This document shows, piece after piece, positions 34,569 through 42,334 of a DNA stretch of 64,000 bases. How positions within the stretch are numbered: the stretch's first letter is position 1; each line of letters opens with the position of its first letter. Origin of the DNA: PALSA-610 sp038213435 (lineage in GTDB: Bacteria > Actinomycetota > Acidimicrobiia > IMCC26256 > PALSA-610); contig JBBQTI010000003.1 of assembly GCA_038213435.1 (NCBI GenBank), positions 62,001-126,000 of the forward strand, in the 5' to 3' direction. The notes below the pieces were generated by a model. That model was not told where the DNA came from. It did no database searches and was given only the letters and a program-made list of their open reading frames with translations. Position numbers and translations under genes: made by a program.

Positions 34569-35399
34569 TCACCACAGTTCGTCGGCGTACTTGTCGGTGC
34601 CGACGACCGTCCGGAAGAAGGGCGCGACGAGGCGCACGGTCGCGAGGTCGCCGGCGTCGATGCTGTCGGTGTACGCGCGCACTGCGGGCAGCGCCTCCCG
34701 CACGTCGCCCGACACGAGGAAGAGCTGGCACAAGCGTTCCGGGCCGCCGGCCTTGCTCCCGAGGTCCATCGGGACGTCGCGCGGGTCGTTCTCACCGGCC
34801 GACGGAGTCCACGAGTTCGCGATCTCGATCGGCGACTGCGCGAGCAGCTGCGGCGCGCGGGAGCCCGCCAGCTCATCGTGCAGCGCGCGGGCATCTCGCC
34901 CACCGCGCGCGTCGAACCATGCGATGACGAGGCCGTCGTAGCCGTGGTCGAGCGCGAGCTCGATCGGCACCGGGTCGGCGTCGCGGTACACGGCGCCGAG
35001 GTGGTCGAACAAGACGGTGTGCGTGTGCCGTCGCTCGGCGAATCCGCGTCCCTGCGCGTAGAGCTCGCGCACCTGATGCCGCGCCCACACGTCGAAGTGG
35101 TCGGTGTGGTGCCCGCGCTCCACGAAGTAGATCGCGACGTACGAACCCGCGTCGGGCGGCGACGCAACAGTCTCGTCGTCGCCGGGCCAGCGCGCGTCCT
35201 TCAACGCGCGCGTCGCAACCCAACGACTGCCGGCGAAGAGGAAGGGACCGATCATGCAACCGGCGTAGAAGTGATCGCGCTCGTACCACCGGTTGTACGC
35301 GGCCTCGTAGCCGCGGTTCGGATCGACGAGTGTCAGCAGCATGCTGCCGACCTTGACGCGGTAGTCGTCGGCCCCGCCGACCTCGAGCGGATACGGCAC
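34569..35399 (-). CDS. conserved hypothetical protein (unknown function)
   Basis: 276 residues, soluble and rich in Asp, Arg and Trp. Recognisable internal features are YEAAYNRWYERDHFYAGCM near residue 30, which recalls the start of EthD-like dimeric barrels (NRWYxxxH), then a body with HHTDHFDVWARHQVRELY. No catalytic motif is certain. GTG 35399 is chosen because GGAGG lies 5 bases before it; GTG 35405 is the alternative. It is divergent from the serine hydrolase (55 bases apart). EthD-type proteins assist ring-cleavage or ether degradation; this is only a suggestion. Confidence 0.62.
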   Translation of the reverse strand: MPYPLEVGGADDYRVKVGSMLLTLVDPNRGYEAAYNRWYERDHFYAGCMIGPFLFAGSRWVATRALKDARWPGDDETVASPPDAGSYVAIYFVERGHHTDHFDVWARHQVRELYAQGRGFAERRHTHTVLFDHLGAVYRDADPVPIELALDHGYDGLVIAWFDARGGRDARALHDELAGSRAPQLLAQSPIEIANSWTPSAGENDPRDVPMDLGSKAGGPERLCQLFLVSGDVREALPAVRAYTDSIDAGDLATVRLVAPFFRTVVGTDKYADELW

Positions 35400-35453
35400 G
35401 CGCACCTCCACGGCGGCTGGACGAGAGCGACGGCACCATAGGAGACTCGCCCC

Positions 35454-36512
35454 GTGGATTTCGATCCGATGCTCGAGGCCGCCCGGAAGCTGGTCGACGA
35501 CGGCATCACGCCCGCGTGCCAGCTCGCGGTGGCGCGCGCCGGCGACATCGTGTGCCTCGAGACCTTCGGCGCGGCGACGAACGACACCCGCTTTTGCGTT
35601 TTCTCCGCGACGAAACCGATCGTCGCCTCGGCCGTCTGGCTGTTGATCGGCGAGGGGCTGCTCGACCCGAGCCGGCCGGTCGCGCACTACATCCCCGAGT
35701 TCGCGTCGAACGGCAAGGAGACCGTCACCGTCGAGCAGGTCCTGCTCCACACCGCAGGATTCCCGAACGCGCCGATGGACCCGATCGAAGGCGGCGACGC
35801 GGTGACACGCGTCAAGCGCTTCACCGAATGGAGCCTCGAGTGGGAGCCGGGCTCACGCTTCGAGTATCACGCGCTCGCCGCGCACTGGGTGCTCGCCGAG
35901 CTCATCGAACGCCTGAGCGGGCACGACTTCCGCGACTACATCGAGGAGCGGGTGTGCGCGCCGAACGGTCTTCCGCGCGTGCTCGGACTCGACGACGAGG
36001 AACAAGACGACGTCGCCCCCGGCGTCCCGCTCGGCACCACGCCCCCGGACTCGCCGCTCCCCGTCGTCGACACGATGATCCTCAATCGTCCCGACGTACG
36101 CGCCGCGGGAGTGCCCGGCGGCGGCGCGATCATGACCGCGGCGACGATGGCGCGCTTCTACCAGGCGCTGCTGCACGACTCGAACCACGTGTGGGACGCC
36201 GGCGTGTTGCACGACGCGACGACCAACATTCGCTGCCGGTTTGCCGATCCGCTCATGCACGTCGCGGCGAACCGCTCGATCGGACTCGTCCTCGCCGGCG
36301 ACGACGGCCTGCATCAGTTCCGCTACGGGATGTTCGGCAAGGACAACTCGCCCGGAAGCTTCGGGCACGCCGGCGCCCATTGCCAGGTCGCGTGGGCCGA
36401 TCCCGCAACCGGCATCTCGTTCTCGTTCCTGAAGAACGGGCTCCAGGCTGACATGATGGGCGACGCGCTGAACGTGATCCCGATCACCGACGCCGCTGCA
36501 GCACTTCGCTAG
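35454..36512 (+). CDS. serine hydrolase, beta-lactamase class C/esterase family
   Basis: 352 residues without signal peptide. The nucleophile motif SxxK is FSATKPIVASA (about 51-54), the tyrosine motif is EYHALAAHW, where the canonical YxN is YHA, and the third box is GHAGAHCQVAW. These are the features of EstB-type esterases rather than true secreted beta-lactamases. Such genes are frequent in actinobacterial lipid-degradation clusters, as here beside nitronate monooxygenase and crotonase genes. GTG 35454 follows a purine run (AGGAGACTCGCCCC). Substrate unknown. Confidence 0.88.
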   Translation: MDFDPMLEAARKLVDDGITPACQLAVARAGDIVCLETFGAATNDTRFCVFSATKPIVASAVWLLIGEGLLDPSRPVAHYIPEFASNGKETVTVEQVLLHTAGFPNAPMDPIEGGDAVTRVKRFTEWSLEWEPGSRFEYHALAAHWVLAELIERLSGHDFRDYIEERVCAPNGLPRVLGLDDEEQDDVAPGVPLGTTPPDSPLPVVDTMILNRPDVRAAGVPGGGAIMTAATMARFYQALLHDSNHVWDAGVLHDATTNIRCRFADPLMHVAANRSIGLVLAGDDGLHQFRYGMFGKDNSPGSFGHAGAHCQVAWADPATGISFSFLKNGLQADMMGDALNVIPITDAAAALR

Positions 36513-36540
36513 ACGTTTCGTAGGACAGAAGGACCCGATC

Positions 36541-37659
36541 GTGCGCACACCGATCGCCGAACAGCTCGACATCGAGTTCCCGATCTTCGCGTTCTCGCAC
36601 TGCCGCGACGTGATCGCCGCGGTAAGCCGCGCCGGCGGCTTCGGCGTGCTCGGCGCGCTCGCGTTCACGCCGGAGGAGCTCGAGATCGAGCTGAACTGGA
36701 TCGACGAGCACGTCGACGGCAAGCCGTACGGCGTCGACATCGTCATGCCCATGAAGTACATGGGCAAGGGCGGCGGCGACGAGGCGAACTTCGCCAACCT
36801 CGACGCGATGATCCCGCAAGGCCATCGCGACTTCGTCGACGAGCTGCTGCGCAAGCACGACGTCCCGCCGCTCCCACCCGAGCTCGACGGCGGGGTCATC
36901 AAGGCTGCGGGCCTGAACGTCGACGCGGAGGCGCCCGGCCAGGTCGAGGTCTCGCTTGCGCACCCGGGCGTGAAGATGCTCGTGAACGCGCTCGGACCGC
37001 CGCCGCCCGACATCGTGCAGCTCGCGCACGACCACGGCCTGCTCGTGGGCGCGCTCGTCGGGGCCAAACAGCACGCCGAGCGTCAGGTTGCGATCGGCGT
37101 CGACGTGATCGTGGCCCAGGGCACCGAGGCGGGCGGCCACTGCGGCGAGATCGCGACGATGGTGCTCATTCCCGAGGTCGTCGACGCGGTGGGTCCCGAC
37201 GTCCCCGTCCTCGCCGCCGGTGGCATCGCGACCGGTCGGCAGATGACCGCCGCGCTCGCGCTGGGCGCACAAGGCGTGTGGACGGGTTCGATGTGGCTCA
37301 CCGTCGCGGAAGCGAACACCGATCCGGTCATCACGGAACGGCTGCTCGCGGCAACGTCGCGCGACACCGTGCGCTCGCGCGCGTACACGGGCAAGCCCGC
37401 GCGTCAGCTCCGCAGCGCGTGGACCGAGGCGTTCGATGCTCCCGAAGGTCCCGGCACCCTGCCGATGCCACTCCAAGGAATCTTGCACCAGGAAGCCGCG
37501 CGTCGCTTCATGCGCGTCGACAACAAGGAGCTCACCGGCTTCCCCGTCGGCCAGATCGTCGGACGGCTCAACGACGTGCGCCCGACGCGCGACGTGATCT
37601 TCGACATGGTCGAGGAGTGGATTGCGACGACGGAACGCCTCAACACGTTGATGGGCTAA
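36541..37659 (+). CDS. nitronate monooxygenase family FMN enzyme
   Basis: 372 residues of the 2-nitropropane dioxygenase/NMO TIM barrel. FMN-binding and catalytic segments include SRAGGFGVLGALAF, VAQGTEAGGHCGEIATMVLIP, with the conserved AGGH histidine, and VLAAGGIATGRQMTAALALGAQGVWTGS split across the barrel end. These enzymes oxidise nitronates with FMN; many actinobacterial homologues have other, unproven substrates such as enoyl-CoA reduction. An insertion of about 40 residues (MKYMGKGGGDEANFA) follows the second strand, as in the longer class. GTG 36541 follows AGAAGGACCCGATC. Its stop overlaps the convergent F420/PNPOx-like gene by four bases. Confidence 0.88.
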   Translation: MRTPIAEQLDIEFPIFAFSHCRDVIAAVSRAGGFGVLGALAFTPEELEIELNWIDEHVDGKPYGVDIVMPMKYMGKGGGDEANFANLDAMIPQGHRDFVDELLRKHDVPPLPPELDGGVIKAAGLNVDAEAPGQVEVSLAHPGVKMLVNALGPPPPDIVQLAHDHGLLVGALVGAKQHAERQVAIGVDVIVAQGTEAGGHCGEIATMVLIPEVVDAVGPDVPVLAAGGIATGRQMTAALALGAQGVWTGSMWLTVAEANTDPVITERLLAATSRDTVRSRAYTGKPARQLRSAWTEAFDAPEGPGTLPMPLQGILHQEAARRFMRVDNKELTGFPVGQIVGRLNDVRPTRDVIFDMVEEWIATTERLNTLMG

Positions 37660-38144
37660 CCCATCGCGGGCAGGCCGAGCTTGCGATGGTCCCAGGTCAC
37701 CGTCTTGTCGACGTTCAGCTTCACGACCACGCGCTTGTTCAGCATCGCCTCTACGAACGGCTTGAGCTCTTCGGTGTATGGGGCGTTGTAGCGCTCGAAG
37801 ACGCTGACCCCGAGCTCCCACATCCGGGCGGGGTCGTCGATGATCTCGCCGGTGCCGACGAGTGAGACGCCGCGCAGTTGGTCGTAGGACTCCCCCGCCT
37901 CGACGAGACAGGTGAGGCGCGGGTCGCGGCGAAGGTTCGTGACCTTCTGCGCCTTGGTCTTGGTCTCGAACGCGACCGCGCCCTCGAGGAACCCGTACCA
38001 CATCGCCACCGAATGGATACTGCCGTCGCGCGAGATCGTCGACATCGTCATCGCATGCCGCTCCGCGAGGAAGGCGTCGACCTCTTCGAGCGTCATCTTG
38101 ATGAGATCACGCTGGTTGACGCCGTGGCCCATGGCGTTGGTCAT
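37656..38144 (-). CDS. pyridoxamine-5'-phosphate-oxidase-like / F420-binding split-barrel protein
   Basis: 162 residues. LAERHAMTMSTISRDGSIHSVAMWYG begins the split barrel (positions about 27 on), KTKAQKVTNLRRDPRLTCLVE carries the phosphate-binding basic cluster, and VSLVGTGEII completes it. This is the flavin/deazaflavin oxidoreductase superfamily, in which actinobacterial members often use F420 to reduce quinones or unsaturated compounds. Cofactor choice cannot be settled here. AAGGAG precedes the ATG by 7 bases. It is divergent from the crotonase at 38215. Confidence 0.85.
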   Translation of the reverse strand: MTNAMGHGVNQRDLIKMTLEEVDAFLAERHAMTMSTISRDGSIHSVAMWYGFLEGAVAFETKTKAQKVTNLRRDPRLTCLVEAGESYDQLRGVSLVGTGEIIDDPARMWELGVSVFERYNAPYTEELKPFVEAMLNKRVVVKLNVDKTVTWDHRKLGLPAMG

Positions 38145-38214
38145 GCGGCTGCTCCTTGGTCGGCGAACTTCACCTTGGTAGGAATGGCGGCGATCAGCCT
38201 AGGTTGAGACCCCT

Positions 38215-38994
38215 ATGGCAGGCACAGTACGGCTCGAGGTCGACGGTGCGATCGCGACGATCGTCAACGACAACCCCGACAAGCACAACGCGTTCGACGA
38301 CGACATGGACGCGCAACTGTTCGGAATCCTCGACACACTCGCGCCGCGCCGCGACATCCGGGCCGTGATCTGGAAGGGAGTCGGGAAGTCGTTCTCGTCG
38401 GGTCGAGACGTCGGCTCGATCGGCGCGATGCAGGTTCCGCTCTCGCACCACGAGCTCATGCGTCGGGGCCACCGCGGCATCCAGCGCGTCTGGGACGTCG
38501 ACGCGCCGGTCATCGTTGCGTGCAAGGGCTGGGTCATGGGCGGGTCGTTCCAGCGTGCGCTCCTCTGCGACGTGCGGGTCGCGGCCGAGGGCACGCGCTT
38601 TCGGTTGCCGGAGGTGACGTACGGAGTGATCCCCGACACCGGTGGCGTCGCGGTGCTCTACGAGATGTGCGGGCACGGCCTGGTGAGCGACATGGTGCTC
38701 ACCGGACGAGTCCTGTCTGCAGAGGAGGCACTGACCCACGGCATCGTGTCGCGCGTCGTGCCGGAAGAGCAGCTCGACGCGACCGTACGCGAGATGGCCG
38801 AGCAGATCGCGGCCGCGCCGGCGGTCACGGTGAAGATGGCGCGCGAGGTGATCAGACACCTTGCGCTGCCGCAGATTCGCAGCTCGATGAACGACGAGAT
38901 GATCTACCAGACCTTCATCAACCGCAGCGACGACTTCGCCGAGATGCGCGACGCTCGCGACGCGAACCGTCCACCGAACTACTCGGGGAGCTGA
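38215..38994 (+). CDS. crotonase (enoyl-CoA hydratase/isomerase) family protein
   Basis: 259 residues. Oxyanion-hole segments are FSSGRDVGSIG and GWVMGGSFQRALLCD. The first hydratase Glu is Gln here (GGSFQRA), but the second is present (FRLPEVTYGV), which is the pattern of enoyl-CoA isomerases and of some single-Glu enzymes. The gene is followed one base later by a 2,4-dienoyl-CoA-reductase-like SDR, so isomerisation or hydration of unsaturated acyl-CoA is a good fit. GC-rich CDS with ATG at 38215; upstream is a 70-base space shared with a divergent gene. Confidence 0.88.
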   Translation: MAGTVRLEVDGAIATIVNDNPDKHNAFDDDMDAQLFGILDTLAPRRDIRAVIWKGVGKSFSSGRDVGSIGAMQVPLSHHELMRRGHRGIQRVWDVDAPVIVACKGWVMGGSFQRALLCDVRVAAEGTRFRLPEVTYGVIPDTGGVAVLYEMCGHGLVSDMVLTGRVLSAEEALTHGIVSRVVPEEQLDATVREMAEQIAAAPAVTVKMAREVIRHLALPQIRSSMNDEMIYQTFINRSDDFAEMRDARDANRPPNYSGS

Positions 38995-38995
38995 G

Positions 38996-39901
38996 ATGGT
39001 CGAGCCCACGAATTCCGACGGTTTGATCGGACTCCCGCAACCGCCGCCCCTCGGCGAGTCCGCACTGCCGCCCGGCACCTTCGGCGGCGTCGCCGCCTTC
39101 GTCACCGGCGCGGGCACCGGACTGGGCAAGGCCATCGCGGCCGAGTTCGCGCGTGTCGGCGCCTCGATCGTGATCGCGAGCCGAAAGCCGGAGCACCTCG
39201 ACGCCGGCCGCGAGGCCATCGAGGCGATCGGCGCGCCGGTTCTCGCCGTCGCGTGCGACATCCGGGACGCGGAACAGATCGCCACCGCGTTCGACGCGGC
39301 CGAGCAACGGTTCGGACTTCCGGGCGTGCTCGTGAACAACGCAGCGGCCAACTTCCCGGTCCCGGCCGAGGACATGTCGCCGAACGCGTGGCGCACGGTG
39401 GTCGACATCACGTTGAACGGCACGTTCTTGTGCTGTCGCGAGTTCGGTCGCCGTCACATCGCGACCGCGACGCCGGGTTCGATCGTCAACGTCGGCGCCT
39501 CCTACGCGTGGACGGGTGGCCCGGGATTCGTGCACTCGGCCGCGGCCAAAGCCGGCGTGAAGAACCTGACCGAGTCGCTCGCGGTCGAGTGGGGTCCGTA
39601 CGGCATCCAGGTCAACTCGCTCGTCCCGGGCCTCTTCCCGCACGAGGACATGACGGCCGACATCCGCGGCAACCTCGATCGCACCTCCGACAAGGACGCG
39701 TGCCAACCCGCACTTCGGGTCGGTCAACGCCAGGAGCTCGGCTGGGCGGCCACGTTCCTCGCGTCGCCCTACGCGCGGTTCGTCTCGGGTAACACGCTCG
39801 TGGTCGACGGCGCGAACTGGCAGCGCCGCTCGATGACGAACCCCCCGGTCGTCACGATTCGAGAGCAGATGGGCAAGGGAGCGTTCGCGCTCGACCCGTG
39901 A
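38996..39901 (+). CDS. SDR of the 2,4-dienoyl-CoA reductase type
   Basis: 301 residues. The cofactor loop TGAGTGLG is at 37-44 and VNNAAANFP at 114-122. Instead of the classical YxxxK, the active site reads HSAAAKAG, with Ser181 and Lys185, and a Tyr at 170 (GASYAW). Mitochondrial 2,4-dienoyl-CoA reductase shows the same Tyr/Ser/Lys set, and the following TESLAVEWGPYGIQVN also matches. It should reduce dienoyl-CoA intermediates of unsaturated fatty acids using NADPH. An N-terminal Pro/Gly extension of about 30 residues precedes the fold. ATG 38996 follows GGGGAGCTGAG and starts one base after the crotonase stop, so the pair is coupled. Confidence 0.88.
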   Translation: MVEPTNSDGLIGLPQPPPLGESALPPGTFGGVAAFVTGAGTGLGKAIAAEFARVGASIVIASRKPEHLDAGREAIEAIGAPVLAVACDIRDAEQIATAFDAAEQRFGLPGVLVNNAAANFPVPAEDMSPNAWRTVVDITLNGTFLCCREFGRRHIATATPGSIVNVGASYAWTGGPGFVHSAAAKAGVKNLTESLAVEWGPYGIQVNSLVPGLFPHEDMTADIRGNLDRTSDKDACQPALRVGQRQELGWAATFLASPYARFVSGNTLVVDGANWQRRSMTNPPVVTIREQMGKGAFALDP

Positions 39902-40245
39902 GCGCAGCGCTTCGTGGAGCATCCGCTGCGGCCGCGCCTCGGCAAAATACGCTCCGCGTCATGACCGTGCGACGGCGCCGCGTTGCCGACGACGAGCAGC
40001 ATCGGCTCGCTGCCGTTCGTCGCACCCGGGATCTCGCCGGTCTCCCGGCCCGCGCGTCGATCGGCGCGATAGAGATCGAGCTGCGTACGCTCGGGTGGCA
40101 ACAGCCCACCACTGCCGCCGCGAACGGCGAGTATCGGAACGCTTCCGCCGGCTGAAGAAAAACGCCTCCGCCGATTCGTTCACGCGACGCTTGATGGCCG
40201 GAACGGCCCGGCCAGATATACAGCGCAGGAATCGCCGACATCGCG
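39902..40245. other. 344-bp intergenic stretch without a recognisable gene
   Basis: Open frames exist on both strands here, including a plus-strand ATG ORF at 39961-40155, but their translations are Arg/Ala-rich shadows without known motifs or convincing ribosome sites. It lies between the convergent reductase and cupin genes and probably holds their terminators; no strong stem-loop was recognised. It marks the left edge of the accessory-looking region. Confidence 0.5.
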
Positions 40246-40788
40246 TCAGCTCACGTTGTGGTGGTTGGCGCCGATGAGCACGACCGCGAGGACGGCGGGC
40301 TCGTTGCCGGTGTTCGACCAACGATGACGAGTGCCGTTTTGTATGTAGGTGTCACCGGGGTTCAGTGCGAGCTTCGCTCCGTTGTCGAGTTCGAGAGTGG
40401 CTTGTCCCGAGAGCACGATTCCGTAGTCGATGGTGGCGGTGGTGTGCATGCCTGGCTCGGCGGGCTCGAGATGCTCGGCCATGCCCGGCAGCTTCTGCTC
40501 GAACTCGGCCAACGCCGCGTTGATGTCGAGACCCGGCGGAGCGCCGACGCCCCCGTCGGGAGGGATGGTGAAGAATCCGAATCGGAACCCACCGACAGGC
40601 GGGAAGTAGCGGGGGGCGTCGGGTCTTGATCCGTCGTCGGGGAAATTGAGGGTCGAATCGGCACCCCACATGAGATGGAACTCGCTGCCGGGCAGCAACG
40701 CCAACGTCACCGGGGCGACCGGATCGTCACCGACGAAGACTGCGTTTCCGTCTGCGTCATGGCCGGTCACTACTCGCCGCACGTCCAC
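40246..40788 (-). CDS. cupin-domain protein
   Basis: 180 residues. The C-terminal cupin barrel holds EPGMHTTATIDYGIVLSGQ and LNPGDTYIQNGTRHRWSNTG; metal ligands are the His of GMHTT, the Asp of IDYGI (in place of Glu) and the His of TRHRW. The N-terminal 100 residues form a second, degenerate barrel with PGSEFHLMWGADS. It resembles cupins annotated as quercetin-dioxygenase-like or ring-cleavage accessory proteins; the substrate is unknown. GTG start. Upstream on the same strand lie oxidase, YciI and methyltransferase sequences under PadR control, which may once have formed a cluster with it. Confidence 0.8.
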   Translation of the reverse strand: MDVRRVVTGHDADGNAVFVGDDPVAPVTLALLPGSEFHLMWGADSTLNFPDDGSRPDAPRYFPPVGGFRFGFFTIPPDGGVGAPPGLDINAALAEFEQKLPGMAEHLEPAEPGMHTTATIDYGIVLSGQATLELDNGAKLALNPGDTYIQNGTRHRWSNTGNEPAVLAVVLIGANHHNVS

Positions 40789-40983
40789 GTCTGATCCCCT
40801 CGTTCGGCTCGTCGGGCGAGAGTACGCGAGTCGGCGCGACGTTCGCGATCGTGTCTGTTCGAGTCGAGGTCGCCGTACGACCTTCGGGTGGATCGCGCCG
40901 CGCCCCTACCCGCGCAGTCGCCTGACCCCAACTGCGCGGCGAGCGGCCCGCAGAAATCGACGGCGGCGGAGCGTCCCAGAGTG

Positions 40984-41090
40984 TCAACCGTTCGGATTGA
41001 TGTTCTGGTTGAGATGGAAGATGTTGTCGGGGTCGTAGCGCCGTTTAGCTGGAGCAATCGCCCCCAGTTGGGTCCGTAGCGCGGGACAGT
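40984..41090 (-). pseudogene. C-terminal remnant of a berberine-bridge-type FAD-linked oxidase
   Basis: The minus strand reads KRRYDPDNIFHLNQNINPNG then TGA at 40984-40986, which is the conserved end of BBE-like FAD oxidases (xLKRRYDPxNxFxLNQNI). Just before it, one frame away, RYGPNWGRLLQL matches the preceding residues of the same family, so one base has been lost near 41045. Nothing of the FAD-binding or substrate domains remains. It lies inside and after the tail of the YciI-like gene, so a deletion removed the rest of a gene of about 450 codons. Confidence 0.75.
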
Positions 41091-41392
41091 CGCTCTGCCC
41101 CGACCAGGAGGATCCACGGCTCGACGCTGACCGTCACGAGTCGCAGTGCCGCGGCCCAGGGGTCCTCGGCGAGGCGGCGATGGATGTCGGCCTCGCTGGC
41201 GGCATCTGCGATCAAAAGGACGCGGATGCGCCCGTGCTCGCTCCCGGTGAGCGGCCCTGCGAACAGGACGACCCCGTCATCTGCCAAGGTGTTCATGAAG
41301 GCTGCGTGGTCGTTTGCCGCGGGCTGCCCGAAGGCACCTTTGCCGTTCGTCCAGCCTGGCCCCGCTTCGCGGATGACGGCGTAGAGGCTCAT
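41045..41392 (-). CDS. YciI-like (YCII-related) small protein
   Basis: 115 residues of the dimeric alpha/beta-barrel YCII family. It opens MSLYAVIREAGPGW, has NDHAAFMNTLADDGVVLFAGPL with the family's Asp/His cluster, and RIRVLLIADAASEADIHRRL, and the native end is probably near PWILLVGAERL. The last dozen residues (SRATDPTGGDCSS) read through the FAD-oxidase remnant in another frame, so they are a fusion scar. The ATG is preceded by AAGGGAG. It follows the methyltransferase gene by 25 bases and is cotranscribed with it. YCII proteins often help aromatic-compound enzymes; the role here is unknown. Confidence 0.82.
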   Translation of the reverse strand: MSLYAVIREAGPGWTNGKGAFGQPAANDHAAFMNTLADDGVVLFAGPLTGSEHGRIRVLLIADAASEADIHRRLAEDPWAAALRLVTVSVEPWILLVGAERLSRATDPTGGDCSS

Positions 41393-41417
41393 TGGTCGCT
41401 CCCTTCGGGTTGGGCCG

Positions 41418-42275
41418 TCATGCTCGTGTGGCCTGGATGGTCCATGCCGCCGACTGGTAGATGACGCCTCGGTCGGTCTCGTGGGCGGTCATGGTGGAGC
41501 GCAATGCGTCCAGCGCGCGGGCGCGGCCGGTGTCCTCGAGTCCGTCGAGCATCCAGCCCAGGAGGCCGAGTACGAATCGGTATGCGTCGTTCGCATCGGT
41601 GCCGAACCACATGCCTGCGCTCGTTCCGGCGAGCTCGATGTCGGCGAACCCGGCGGCGTCCAGGATCGTGCGCACACGGTCGGGGTCGGCGAGCGAGAAC
41701 GGTCCGGGCGCGTCGGGCGGAGGTACCGGAACGTCGCGGCCCGCGGCAAGGGCGCCGGAGAACTCGCGGATCCATTCATTCTGGGGCAGCGGCTGCCACG
41801 TCAACAGCGCCAGTCGCCCAGCCGGCCGCAGGGCGCGGGCGATGTTGGTGAAGGCAGCGACGAGATCGCTGAAGAACATCGCGCCAGTTCGGCTGATGGC
41901 GACGTCGTACGCCTTGGCCTCGAAGGGGTGGACTTGCGCGTCGACCTGCTCGAAGGAAACATTGCCCACGCCCTCAGCCGCGGCGCGGCGGCGTGCGTGC
42001 TCCAGCATCCGGGACGACAGGTCCACACCCAGGGCCGAGCCGGTGGCGGCGGCCCGGGCCGCGTCTCGAGTGGTTTGGCCGGTGCCACAGCCGACGTCGA
42101 GCACCCGATCGTCCGGGCCGATGGTCGCGGCGTCGAGCAAAAGGTGGTGGTATGCCGCCACGCTCCGGTCGAGGTGGTCGGCATGCGCGGCCCAATACGC
42201 ACCCTCCTCGCCGTCCCAAGCCCGGAACTGCTCAGCATTGGAAGGGGCGACGAGCACGGAACGGGTAGCGGCCAC
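41418..42275 (-). CDS. class I SAM-dependent methyltransferase
   Basis: 285 residues from GTG 42275, which sits 5 bases after a strong AAGGAGG. The SAM site motif I is VLDVGCGTGQTTRDAARAA (about 72-90), followed by LGVDLSSRMLEHARRRA (acidic residue of motif II) and YDVAISRTGAMFF. An N-terminal segment YWAAHADHLDRSVAAYHHLL is typical of ubiquinone/aromatic-type methyltransferases. The acceptor is unknown. It is divergent from a PadR gene, and the shared 60-base region holds two palindromes, so PadR probably represses both. It is followed by a YciI-like gene and a broken FAD oxidase, suggesting a former modification pathway. Confidence 0.9.
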   Translation of the reverse strand: MAATRSVLVAPSNAEQFRAWDGEEGAYWAAHADHLDRSVAAYHHLLLDAATIGPDDRVLDVGCGTGQTTRDAARAAATGSALGVDLSSRMLEHARRRAAAEGVGNVSFEQVDAQVHPFEAKAYDVAISRTGAMFFSDLVAAFTNIARALRPAGRLALLTWQPLPQNEWIREFSGALAAGRDVPVPPPDAPGPFSLADPDRVRTILDAAGFADIELAGTSAGMWFGTDANDAYRFVLGLLGWMLDGLEDTGRARALDALRSTMTAHETDRGVIYQSAAWTIQATRA

Positions 42276-42296
42276 ACCGACCTCCTTGGGATAATG

Positions 42297-42329
42297 TCCC
42301 TTTGGGAGAAAACTATTGTCCCAAAGGGA
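42297..42329. promoter_or_regulatory. double-palindrome operator candidate between methyltransferase and padR
   Basis: Two 11-bp palindromes, TCCCTTTGGGA (42297-42307) and TCCCAAAGGGA (42319-42329), are centred 22 bases apart, which is about two DNA turns. They are reverse complements of each other, so the whole block is also one large inverted repeat. Both carry the same flank, TGT before and GA or GAAA after. The second ends 5 bases before the padR ATG and contains part of its AAAGGGAG ribosome site. This geometry fits a dimeric PadR repressor. Confidence 0.72.
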
Positions 42330-42334
42330 GAACC

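Noticed and set aside
39961..40155. 64-codon plus-strand ORF in the gap before the cupin
   Set aside because: It has no ribosome site and an Arg-rich shadow-like sequence; not supported as a gene.
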